This document shows, piece by piece, positions 1-6,191 of a DNA stretch of 7,712 nt (its first letter is position 1; each line of letters opens with the position of its first letter). The stretch spans positions 1 to 7,712 of the forward strand of contig JAFAQG010000349.1 of assembly GCA_019246575.1 (NCBI GenBank), written 5' to 3'. The notes under the pieces are model-generated. The model worked only from the letters and a program-made list of their open reading frames with translations, had not been told where the DNA came from and did no database searches. Source of the DNA: Acidobacteriaceae bacterium. GTDB lineage: Bacteria > Acidobacteriota > Terriglobia > Bryobacterales > Bryobacteraceae. Made by a program: the position numbers and the translations under genes.

Positions 1-330
1 ATCTGCGCCGGTGCTCTCGGCCCGCAAGCCTATACTGTCGGCAAAACCACTCAGCAAAATTATCGGACGCTGAAAATTTCGACGGCGCAGCTCGGCGATC
101 AACTCCACTCCATTCATGGGAGCCATTCTGAAATCGGTGATAATCAGGTCGAACTGCTCTTCTTCGATTCGCTTCAGTGCATCGGATCCGCATTCTGCCG
201 ATACTATGCGGTACCCAAGCTCTTCCAATACAGTGCGACGAGCCAAAACTCCATCCTGATTGTCGTCGACGAGAAGTATGAGTGCAGAGTTCTCGGAACG
301 GTTCGATTGGGCAGACTGCATTCGGACCAT
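1..330 (-). CDS. Response regulator receiver domain (CheY-like), C-terminus cut by window start
   Basis: The minus frame is open from an ATG at 330 to base 1 and gives 110 residues without a stop. It reads as a CheY-type receiver: beta-1 (LILLVDD) ends in the acidic pair D22-D23, the phospho-acceptor is D66 in DLIITDFRMAPMNG, and the switch serine is S94 in ILLSGF. The invariant lysine and alpha-5 lie beyond the window, so the output domain, if any, is unknown. An upstream sensor kinase would phosphorylate D66 in the cytoplasm. The start is uncertain: ATG 330 has no clear Shine-Dalgarno, and a second in-frame ATG at 321 would also leave the whole domain intact. The gene may be a single-domain regulator or the N-terminus of a larger one. 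The family call is secure; the target genes cannot be inferred. Confidence 0.93.
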   Translation of the reverse strand, partial: MVRMQSAQSNRSENSALILLVDDNQDGVLARRTVLEELGYRIVSAECGSDALKRIEEEQFDLIITDFRMAPMNGVELIAELRRRNFQRPIILLSGFADSIGLRAESTGAD

Positions 331-334
331 CGTG

Positions 335-364
335 AAAGTAGCAGAGGTTCGTGCAAGGTGTCAA
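335..364 (-). promoter_or_regulatory. Possible sigma-70-type promoter of the response regulator
   Basis: On the minus strand TTGACA (359-364) is followed after 18 bp by TACTTT (335-340). The -35 is a consensus match; the -10 is weak (3 of 6). The -10 ends four bases before the ATG at 330, so a transcript would start at or inside the first codons. That would mean leaderless translation or use of the downstream ATG at 321. This is pattern matching only. Confidence 0.25.
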
Positions 365-515
365 TCGTTCGGTATCGCAATCATACGACTGTAGATTGAG
401 TACTTGACAGCAGTACTGATAGTGCTCTATGGCAGCTTCGCGATGACCTGTCGTACTTCGCCGTGACCGCGAGTGGACGCTGTTTACGCCGAGAGTGCTT
501 TGGGAAGGAGAGCAG

Positions 516-1652
516 TTACTCTACTTCGCGCGGCGCCTTATAGCCTGCCTTCGCGACGATCTGGTATTTGATCGCCTTGCCCTTTTGATCGTTCAGGCGC
601 AAAGGTTGATTCGTCTCGGGATTTACCAGCTCGACTTTGATGCGGCGGAACTTTCCATCGCGCGCGACGTTAGTGGGATGATAGGCGAGCGAATACTGAT
701 TTCTCAGTGCAGCTTCGATCTGTTGAAAGACACCCGGATATTCGGCTATGAATCGCGGAAAAAACGATTGGCCGCCGGTTTCTTTAGCGAAGGTCCTCAT
801 CTCGTTGTCGGCCTGCAGGAATGTCATCTCCGCGATTGGGCTCATTCCGTACGACTCGGCCATGATGCGCGCGATCTGCAGAATGCTGATGGTATAAATT
901 GGAACTCCCGATTCCTGCAGCGACTTCCGCGCCTGATCGAATGTAATCTTGCTGAAGGTGTCGACGCCGCTGGCGATGAGAACGATGGCTTTTCGGCCTT
1001 CGATGTTCGACATGCGATCGGCCATGTCGGCGAGAGCGTCAAAGACATTCGACTCGCTGAAACCCGGGATACGCAACCGCGACATCGCCTCTTCGGCCTT
1101 TCGTTTATCCGGCGAGAAGTCGGATAGAATTGTCGGCCGCATGTCGAAAGCTACGACCCCTACATTATCGTCGGGCTTCAACGTTTCCAGAAAACCATAA
1201 GACGCCTGCAGCGTCTCAGCCCAGCCGTAGCTCCAAAATGCCTGAAATCGACCGCTGAATTCAATCAGCATGCAGATGGTCATCGGCGCTTCGCTCTGTC
1301 CGAAATTCGAGATCTGCTGCGGCACTCCGTCTTCGAGAACTCGGAAATAATTCGCTGGGAGCTTAGGGATAAAGTTCCCTTTATTGTCGAGCACCGATAC
1401 GTCGACGGTTACGGTTGTCGCGTTCGAACGGAAGGTCGGTGTGTTTTCGGGCGGAACATCCTTTTTCTTGTATTCGGATGGGATCGGCGCAGACTCGGGA
1501 GCGGGCGTGTCCTCCGCGTCTTTCTTCGGTTTTGCGACGGAATCGCTACTCGGCGACTGCGGCCCTTCCTGGGCGTGGAGAACAACAGAAACAGTACTGA
1601 CGAGAACCAGGGCTAGTCCGGCAAGACTAGCGGAAAACGAACGGAACCTCAT
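516..1652 (-). CDS. Secreted von Willebrand factor A protein (VWFA-related Acidobacterial domain)
   Basis: This 378-residue protein has a Sec signal peptide (basic MRFR, hydrophobic 9-25, likely cleavage after LHA at 27). A Pro/Lys/Glu-rich linker follows (about 30-72), then a beta segment typical of the TIGR03436 family (VTVDVSVLDNKGNF, FRVLEDGVPQQISNF, 81-117). The VWA fold spans about 124-325, with VGVVAFD (164-170), ALADM (206-210) and VLIASGVDTFS (224-234). VWA domains bind protein partners through a metal site (MIDAS, DxSxS). Here the motif is E131-F-S133-G-R135, so the first Asp and the second Ser are replaced. The protein probably acts outside the cytoplasmic membrane as a binding module. 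The start has a weak AGGG ten bases upstream. It lies 24 bp after the rhomboid gene, so the two are probably cotranscribed. The partner is unknown. Confidence 0.93.
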   Translation of the reverse strand: MRFRSFSASLAGLALVLVSTVSVVLHAQEGPQSPSSDSVAKPKKDAEDTPAPESAPIPSEYKKKDVPPENTPTFRSNATTVTVDVSVLDNKGNFIPKLPANYFRVLEDGVPQQISNFGQSEAPMTICMLIEFSGRFQAFWSYGWAETLQASYGFLETLKPDDNVGVVAFDMRPTILSDFSPDKRKAEEAMSRLRIPGFSESNVFDALADMADRMSNIEGRKAIVLIASGVDTFSKITFDQARKSLQESGVPIYTISILQIARIMAESYGMSPIAEMTFLQADNEMRTFAKETGGQSFFPRFIAEYPGVFQQIEAALRNQYSLAYHPTNVARDGKFRRIKVELVNPETNQPLRLNDQKGKAIKYQIVAKAGYKAPREVE

Positions 1653-1676
1653 GTGTAGTTAACCCTGCCAGGTTGC

Positions 1677-2426
1677 TTAATGCACCCAGCGATCACGATT
1701 AGAGTCTTGCTTTCGAAGATAAACTTCAAACTTTCTCTTGGCCCGGCGCAGCTTCCATTCTTTGTAGCCCGCCAAGATGGGTTGCTGCACTTGCGTATGC
1801 AGTTTTCTGCCTCGCAATAGCAGGAATCCCGCGAGCAGGCCTCCGAGCAATTGTGCTCCCATTGCAATGCCGGGCGCGCCTGCTAAGTAGGCCTGCAAAA
1901 AGATGATTCCACCGATGATCATCACAAAGTACTTTGATTTCATCGGGATCAAAAAACTGAATAGGATGGTCTGATCCGGAAACATCAGGCCATACGCTAC
2001 TAAAATTCCACAAACTGCGCCGCCGGATCCGAGCGTAGGCACATTCATTCCGCCATATTTGGCACAAATCAGGACGGCGATTCCCGCTAAAATGCCGCAG
2101 AGGAAGTAGAAGCGCAGGAACCTCCTTGTTCCCCAGAGCCGCTCCAACTCTGCGCCGAACATCCACAGGGCCAGCATGTTCCATAAGATGTCGCCGATAC
2201 CCCGATGAATGAACGTATAGGTGACAAGCTCCCATAGCGCATAGGAGTGCACCACGTTCCGGGGGACGAGGGCCAGGTACCCGAAATAGGCGCCCAGTTC
2301 GCTATGGCTTAGGACGGATGCGATGACAAAGATGGTTACGTTCGCGATCAGAAGCCACTTCAGACCGACAGGGAAGCGACTGGACGGAATATAGCGATTC
2401 ACGTATGAACGCGAACTATAGGGCAT
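1677..2426 (-). CDS. Rhomboid-fold membrane protein, probably a catalytically dead pseudoprotease
   Basis: The protein has 249 residues and six predicted helices (about 22-40, 65-90, 103-122, 134-150, 154-180, 183-204), then a basic, probably cytoplasmic tail (221-239). Rhomboid signatures are clear: FIH (H74), N83 in WNMLALWMFG, the L1-type E..WGTRRFLRFYF (94-108), GSGGAVCG (133-140) and AQLLGGLLAG (191-200). Active rhomboids cut transmembrane substrates with a Ser in GxSG and a His in AHxxGxxxG. Aligned without gaps, the serine position is G135 (a Ser sits one residue earlier, S134) and the histidine position is Q192 or L193. No other His lies in that helix, and a second helix-2 His is D79. 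Fold confidence is high; loss of peptidase activity is inferred. Like iRhoms and derlins, it may bind or guide membrane proteins. No strong Shine-Dalgarno was seen; a palindrome lies just upstream (2439-2454). Confidence 0.9.
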   Translation of the reverse strand: MPYSSRSYVNRYIPSSRFPVGLKWLLIANVTIFVIASVLSHSELGAYFGYLALVPRNVVHSYALWELVTYTFIHRGIGDILWNMLALWMFGAELERLWGTRRFLRFYFLCGILAGIAVLICAKYGGMNVPTLGSGGAVCGILVAYGLMFPDQTILFSFLIPMKSKYFVMIIGGIIFLQAYLAGAPGIAMGAQLLGGLLAGFLLLRGRKLHTQVQQPILAGYKEWKLRRAKRKFEVYLRKQDSNRDRWVH

Positions 2427-2438
2427 CAGTTTGGGGGG

Positions 2439-2454
2439 ATCCTCACTTGAGGAT
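2439..2454. promoter_or_regulatory. 16-bp near-perfect palindrome upstream of the rhomboid gene (possible operator)
   Basis: Read on the minus strand, ATCCTCA and TGAGGAT form perfect 7-bp inverted arms around a 2-bp centre, 13-28 bp before the rhomboid ATG. The centre is too short for an RNA hairpin loop, so a dimeric DNA-binding protein is the more likely reader. The left arm overlaps a weak extended -10 (TGTTATCCT on the minus strand, TATCCT at 2450-2455), so a bound protein would block it. No convincing -35 was seen. Confidence 0.35.
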
Positions 2455-2507
2455 AACAGAGGTTTCCGATGTTGAAAGGTGTAATCCGCGAAACGGAAAC
2501 GAGTGGT

Positions 2508-2849
2508 TTACCGTTCCGGGCGCGCGTGGCGGCGGAGAATGCCTGCTGCCAGATTTACCGCAATCGCGATAGCCAACCAGATCAACCAATTGGATAGCGG
2601 ACCGCTATTATAAGGAAACGTTCCGGTCCAGCCTAGGTTACTTGCCAAACTCCACAAAGCAAAGGCATAAGCGGAGATCACGGCGGGCCCCATAAGCGCG
2701 GAGACGAGCGCTCCAAATTGCTGGGCGGTATCGGCAGCCCAAGCGCCGGTGCGACTGATTGTGCCACCAGCGGCTTGGAAGAAAGCAACAGCCCAAGTCC
2801 GAGCGGGTTCCGTTCGGATTGCTATGGCCGTTGTTCGCGGTTCAGGCAT
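2508..2849 (-). CDS. Small two-helix membrane protein, paralogue A (unknown function)
   Basis: The family is not recognised. From the ATG at 2849 the protein has 113 residues: a soluble N-terminus (1-45), a hydrophobic helix (about 48-70), a short Trp/Gly-rich loop, a second helix (about 85-105) and a basic tail (RRHARPER). An upstream TTG at 2870 would add seven residues, but its only purine-rich stretch is too close. ATG 2849 has AGGGA about ten bases upstream and is preferred. The segment 66-92 aligns without gaps to the product of the next upstream gene (3018-3317), sharing WxLAxxLxWxGxF and then SGxxSxWxxWL. The two genes are therefore related copies. It probably sits in the cytoplasmic membrane with the Trp-rich loop on one face. 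It lies 81 bp before the rhomboid gene. Confidence 0.75.
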   Translation of the reverse strand: MPEPRTTAIAIRTEPARTWAVAFFQAAGGTISRTGAWAADTAQQFGALVSALMGPAVISAYAFALWSLASNLGWTGTFPYNSGPLSNWLIWLAIAIAVNLAAGILRRHARPER

Positions 2850-3017
2850 GCTTGTTTGTTCCCTGTCCAACTTTCCGATGCACGTACAGTTCCGAACGTT
2901 GCGAGACTCTGTCCGAATCTGTCGGCCTCTGCTCTGATACGCGCAGTGTATCGGCTGAAAAGCTCAGCATGTTTAGACGGCTGCCGCGGATGGTCCGAGG
3001 TTCGTTGTATTTACGTC

Positions 3018-3317
3018 CTAACTAGCCCGCTCTTTCGAGAGGGAATATTCCCCTAACATGCGCCCATACCTATCCAGTAATCGCGATAGGAAGAGTAGGA
3101 CTGCCGCGACGGACAACCAAACTTGCCAATGTGAAAAAACACCACTGGTTAGGAAAAAATCGCCCATCCACTGGAGTTGGGCCGCGAGGATCCAAGCTGC
3201 CATGAGGAAGGCAACGAGTGCCGTGGGCGCCAGTAGTAAGGCAACTGCCGACGACAGTTGCTGAATCCGCAACGGGCCTCTCTGCGGTAACCGGCGGCAG
3301 CGAACGCGGACTATCAC
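3018..3317 (-). CDS. Small two-helix membrane protein, paralogue B (unknown function)
   Basis: The family is not recognised. It has 99 residues from a GTG start at 3317, which is backed by AGGA (3326-3329) eight bases upstream. It has a basic N-terminus (1-19, six Arg), a helix at about 22-46, a loop with W50, G52, F54 and S58-G59, a second helix at about 64-80, and a charged tail (LDRYGRMLGEYSLSKERAS). Residues 42-68 match paralogue A at 13 of 27 aligned positions, mostly Trp, Gly, Leu, Ser and Phe, which argues for real coding in both. It is the first gene of the minus-strand cluster and is divergent from the oxidoreductase at 3392. The 168 bp between B and A hold no confident gene, promoter or terminator; the only structures there are short inverted repeats. 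Confidence 0.75.
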   Translation of the reverse strand: MIVRVRCRRLPQRGPLRIQQLSSAVALLLAPTALVAFLMAAWILAAQLQWMGDFFLTSGVFSHWQVWLSVAAVLLFLSRLLDRYGRMLGEYSLSKERAS

Positions 3318-3325
3318 TGCGCGAA

Positions 3326-3329
3326 TCCT
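3326..3329 (-). promoter_or_regulatory. Ribosome binding site AGGA of paralogue B
   Basis: AGGA on the minus strand lies eight bases before the GTG at 3317. It decides the non-ATG start of this small gene; no better ATG exists before the first membrane helix. Confidence 0.55.
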
Positions 3330-3380
3330 GCTTATAGGCTAGCAGGCGGCCGGCGACGTCGATGCTGTAGATTGTCTGGT

Positions 3381-3386
3381 GAGGAG
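3381..3386 (+). promoter_or_regulatory. Ribosome binding site GAGGAG of the oxidoreductase
   Basis: GAGGAG is followed by a five-base spacer and the GTG at 3392. This fixes the GTG as the start and places the Rossmann beta-1 strand (IKTAIIGTG) directly at the N-terminus, as usual for the family. Confidence 0.75.
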
Positions 3387-3391
3387 CGAGC

Positions 3392-4534
3392 GTGCAGAAG
3401 ATCAAAACCGCCATCATCGGAACAGGATTCATGGGAAAGGCGCATGCAGAAAACGTACGGCGATTGCCGAATGTCGAAGTGGCTGCGGTGGTTGGCAGCC
3501 GCCCCGAGAGAGCCGAAAGCTTCGCGCGCGCCATGGGTATCCCAATAGCAGCACGCAGTCTCGACGAGGTACTACAAAACAAGGAGATTGCAGCGGTTCA
3601 CATCTGCACACCGAATGTGGATCATTTCCCGCAAGCAACCGGCGCACTCGATGCCGGCAAGGCGGTGCTCTGCGAGAAGCCCATGACAACGACGGTGGAG
3701 GAAGCGCAAAAGCTGGTGAATGCGGCACGCGCCAAAAATGCGATCAACTGCGTCCAGCATAACCTCCGGTACTATCCCGTGGTACAGCAGATCCGGCAAA
3801 TGATTGCGCACGGCGATCTGGGCGACATTCTCATCGTGCAGGGCACGTACTCACAGGACTGGTTGCTTTATGACACCGACTGGAATTGGCGCGTCGACAC
3901 CAAAGAAAACGGGCAGTTACGAGTGATGGGCGATATCGGCTCGCACTGGATGGACATGATTCAGCATCTGACCGGGTTGCCGATCACCGCTGTGTGCGCC
4001 GATCTCGCTACCTTTCATAAGACGCGCAAGCGCCCCAAGGGCTCGGTCGAGACCTTTACCGGGAAGAAAGCTGCGACGCAAGACTATGAAGTGTTTCCGG
4101 TCGATTCGGACGATTTCGGCGCCGTGCTTGTCCATCTGGGTGAAAGAGCCCGCGGAGCATTCACCGTCAGTCAAATGTCTGCTGGCCGGAAGAATCGGTT
4201 CGGGTTTGAAATTTTCGGCACTAAAGCGGGTGTTGCGTGGAATCAGGAAGAGCCGGATGCGCTCTGGATCGGCCACCGCAATGAGCCCAACCAGATCATC
4301 ATTAAAGACGCATCCCTGTTCTACCCGGCGGCTGCGAAATTCGCTGATTTGCCCGGCGGTCACAGCGAGGGCTACGATGATTCACATAAACAGGTGTTCA
4401 AGAATTTCTACGCCCGCGTTGCGGATCCGTCGCTGCCGGTCGATTATCCGACGTTTGAAGATGGTCTTCGCGGCATGATTCTGCTCGAAAAGGTCGCCGA
4501 AAGTTCGGCCAAGAAAGCGTGGGTTGAAGTGTAG
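3392..4534 (+). CDS. Gfo/Idh/MocA family NAD(P)-dependent oxidoreductase
   Basis: This complete 380-residue protein starts at GTG with a strong ribosome site. The N-terminal Rossmann domain (1-122) has the dinucleotide motif GTGFMG (G10, G12, G15), CTPN (72-75) and the family's EKP (E95-K96-P97), where the lysine takes part in hydride transfer. The C-terminal alpha/beta domain carries GDIGSHWMD (180-188); H185 is the likely catalytic histidine and D181 its usual partner. GGHSEGYDDSHKQVFKNFY (322-340) is the family's C-terminal helix region. No signal peptide or membrane segment is present, so it is cytoplasmic. Members oxidise or reduce hydroxyl groups of sugars, cyclitols and related compounds; the substrate cannot be read from the sequence and no sugar-pathway neighbour helps. 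It appears to be a single-gene unit with its own terminator. Confidence 0.95.
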   Translation: MQKIKTAIIGTGFMGKAHAENVRRLPNVEVAAVVGSRPERAESFARAMGIPIAARSLDEVLQNKEIAAVHICTPNVDHFPQATGALDAGKAVLCEKPMTTTVEEAQKLVNAARAKNAINCVQHNLRYYPVVQQIRQMIAHGDLGDILIVQGTYSQDWLLYDTDWNWRVDTKENGQLRVMGDIGSHWMDMIQHLTGLPITAVCADLATFHKTRKRPKGSVETFTGKKAATQDYEVFPVDSDDFGAVLVHLGERARGAFTVSQMSAGRKNRFGFEIFGTKAGVAWNQEEPDALWIGHRNEPNQIIIKDASLFYPAAAKFADLPGGHSEGYDDSHKQVFKNFYARVADPSLPVDYPTFEDGLRGMILLEKVAESSAKKAWVEV

Positions 4535-4562
4535 ACGGCTCATGCGCCATGTGTTTCGAATA

Positions 4563-4590
4563 GAGTGCGGAAGTGGGCCGCACTCGTTTT
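4563..4590 (+). terminator. Intrinsic terminator of the oxidoreductase gene
   Basis: An 8-bp perfect stem, GAGTGCGG (4563-4570) and CCGCACTC (4578-4585), encloses a 7-base loop and is followed by GTTTT. It starts 28 bases after the oxidoreductase stop and ends 24 bases before the YHS gene, so it separates the two units. Confidence 0.75.
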
Positions 4591-4614
4591 CATCTCATCC
4601 GCTAATCTGTAAAC

Positions 4615-4791
4615 GTGGCCACCGAGGAAGACGTGGTCTGCCGGCGCGAGGTCGAATGCGGCAACCCGCAATTCTTCTCCGAATACGACAATCGCACGTA
4701 TGTGTTCTGCTCGCGCGAATGCAAACGTAAGTTCGACGATCATCCGGATCACTACATCCAGGCGAAGGCACGTGAAGAGTTACCCGGTTAA
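4615..4791 (+). CDS. Small YHS-domain (metal-binding, TRASH-like) protein
   Basis: A 58-residue protein that nearly fills one YHS domain. It has C9 in DVVCRREV, the aromatic EY (23-24), YVFCSREC (C32, C36), then KRKF and HPDHY (43-47), matching the usual CxxxV ... YxFCSxxC ... F...P..Y pattern. The common CGM after the first Cys is CRR here, and C15 is an extra cysteine. YHS domains bind soft or transition metals and occur in copper ATPases, mercury/copper proteins and stand-alone chaperone-like proteins. An in-frame TAA at 4603 limits the start. GTG 4615 gives the usual N-terminal length, but GTG 4633 has a better ribosome site (GAGG, five-base spacer) and would give 52 residues. It lies 41 bp before the Met/His-rich secreted protein and is probably cotranscribed with it. 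Confidence 0.82.
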   Translation: MATEEDVVCRREVECGNPQFFSEYDNRTYVFCSRECKRKFDDHPDHYIQAKAREELPG

Positions 4792-4832
4792 GACGCTCTG
4801 TGTCGCCGTAATATGACTGCTCTTGAACGAAC

Positions 4833-6191
4833 TTGAGGAGCTTGCTGCTGATCCTTGTTGCAGGCCTCGCGGCGCGAGTCCACGCACAGGAGGGGACGAC
4901 CCAAAACTTGCACCCGTGGCAGGACTCGGCATCGGGAATGGACCATAACGGTGCAATGCCGCACGACCATAAGTCGATGTCGAGCATGGAGATGGGCGCG
5001 ATGAATGCGGCCGGCATGTTTCTCATGGGCCTTTCCTCCGGTACTGCGGTAAATCCGGCAGCGTGGCGAATGCCGATGCTCATGAAAGATTTCGGTTCGT
5101 GGAACACGATGTTCATGGCGCAGGCATTTATCGATGACACGCAGCAGTCCGGACCGCGTGGCGGTGACAAGCTGTATTCGACGAACTGGATCATGGTGAA
5201 GACCGAGCATAGCGCCGGTGGAAATGGCGCAGTCGCGATGCAGCTAATGCTCAGCCTCGAACCTGTGACGGTCACACGCCGCCGGTACCCGCTGCTGTTT
5301 CAAACGGGAGAAACCGCCTATGGCAAGCCGATCGTCGACGGTCAGCACCCGCACGATTTCATCATGGCTCTTGGTCTCGAATACGCGTATGCACTGAGCG
5401 AAAACACCACACTCGAGCTCTACATAGCGCCCGTCGGGGATCCAGCCCTAGGGCCGGTCGCCTACCCGCACCGCGCGTCAGCTATGGAACTACCGCAGGC
5501 CACGATTTCGCATCACTGGCAGGATTCCACTCACATTGCGGATGATGTCGTGACTGCCGCGCTGTCCTATAAGAAATTCAAATTCGAGGCAAGCGGGTTT
5601 CATGGCGCAGAACCTGACGAATTTCGCTGGGATATCGATTCAGGGCCGATCGATTCGTGGTCGACACGGCTGTGGTTCTTCCCGACGAAGAACTGGGCTG
5701 CTCAAATGTCGGTCGGACACTTAACGCACCCCGAAGTGACCGAGCCGGGAAACCAGACGCGCGTTACGGGCTCGATTGAATATTCGAAGCCGCTTGCAAG
5801 CGGCAGCAGCTGGTCCACTTCGCTGATCTGGGGACGGGATCATAGCAGTTACACAAAACGAAACCTAAATTCCTACACGCTCGAATCGCTCGTACCGGTG
5901 CATGCCAAAAACTTCGTCAGCGCGCGCGCCGAGCTCGTGGACAAAGACGAGCTCTTCGCCGCACAGCCCGGCGTTGAAGAGTTTCTGAATACCCGTTACG
6001 GGACTAGCTTCCGAGTAGGCGCGTTTACCATGGGTTACACCCGCGACTTCGATGTAGTTCGCAAGATCGAAACAGGCCTCGGCTTCAACATCACCGGCTA
6101 TTCCCTGCCGCCCGCCATCAAGCGATATTACGGCAACCACCCCGTCGGCGCGAATGTGTTCCTGCGGCTGCGCCTGAATTCCCGCGATTAG
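4833..6191 (+). CDS. Secreted Met/His-rich, probable outer-membrane beta-barrel protein, possible copper handling
   Basis: A 452-residue protein with a short signal peptide (hydrophobic 4-14, likely cleavage after VHA at 18). The mature N-terminus is Met/His-rich: eight Met and three His between 36 and 65 (MDH, MPHDH, MSSMEM), a pattern known from copper-binding periplasmic and outer-membrane proteins such as CopB/PcoB. Further His clusters are QHPHD (171-175), YPHR (211-214) and SHHWQDSTH (226-234). The rest alternates aromatic and polar residues and ends NVFLRLRLN, as in beta-barrels; no inner-membrane helix is seen. I recall similar acidobacterial hypothetical proteins near metal-efflux genes, but that is unverified. 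The start is uncertain: TTG 4833 is the first usable codon after an in-frame TGA (4824), with no ribosome site of its own. It overlaps the stop of a seven-codon ORF (4813-4836). Confidence 0.8.
   Translation: MRSLLLILVAGLAARVHAQEGTTQNLHPWQDSASGMDHNGAMPHDHKSMSSMEMGAMNAAGMFLMGLSSGTAVNPAAWRMPMLMKDFGSWNTMFMAQAFIDDTQQSGPRGGDKLYSTNWIMVKTEHSAGGNGAVAMQLMLSLEPVTVTRRRYPLLFQTGETAYGKPIVDGQHPHDFIMALGLEYAYALSENTTLELYIAPVGDPALGPVAYPHRASAMELPQATISHHWQDSTHIADDVVTAALSYKKFKFEASGFHGAEPDEFRWDIDSGPIDSWSTRLWFFPTKNWAAQMSVGHLTHPEVTEPGNQTRVTGSIEYSKPLASGSSWSTSLIWGRDHSSYTKRNLNSYTLESLVPVHAKNFVSARAELVDKDELFAAQPGVEEFLNTRYGTSFRVGAFTMGYTRDFDVVRKIETGLGFNITGYSLPPAIKRYYGNHPVGANVFLRLRLNSRD

Larger units (their letters stand above)
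3318..3391. promoter_or_regulatory. Divergent intergenic region between the membrane cluster and the oxidoreductase
   Basis: These 74 bp separate two outward-facing genes and must hold or adjoin both start signals. It contains the minus-strand ribosome site and TATAAG (3331-3336) just above it, too near the start for an ordinary leader. On the plus strand TAGATT (3368-3373) is a 4-of-6 match to a -10 box. Neither has a matching -35, so no promoter is claimed with precision. Confidence 0.35.

Noticed and set aside
404..432. Plus-strand TTGACA as a promoter
   Set aside because: The hexamer at 404-409 is perfect, but the 16-18 bp spacings give only CTATGG-like -10 boxes, and no plus-strand gene follows.
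495..1127. 210-codon plus-strand open frame
   Set aside because: It is antisense to the VWA gene, which has a signal peptide and family motifs; the translation shows no recognisable domain.
2462..2500. 7-bp inverted repeat GTTTCCG / CGGAAAC between paralogue A and the rhomboid gene
   Set aside because: The loop is 25 bases and no T-run follows, so it is not a credible terminator and could be chance.
2934..2968. Short inverted repeats (GATAC/GTATC and GCTGA/TCAGC) between the paralogues
   Set aside because: Stems of five pairs without a T-tract are expected by chance and do not support a terminator or RNA element.
2718..3056. Plus-strand open frames (112, 62 and 88 codons) over and beyond paralogue A
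   Set aside because: They are antisense to the paralogue gene or fill the gap, with Cys/Arg/Ser-rich translations typical of shadow frames.
3070..3582. 170-codon minus-strand open frame upstream of paralogue B
   Set aside because: It overlaps paralogue B in another frame and covers the start of the oxidoreductase; no motif or ribosome site supports it.
4595..5275. 226-codon minus-strand open frame
   Set aside because: It runs antisense through both the YHS gene and the Met/His-rich gene, which carry clear family motifs; its product has no coherent domain.
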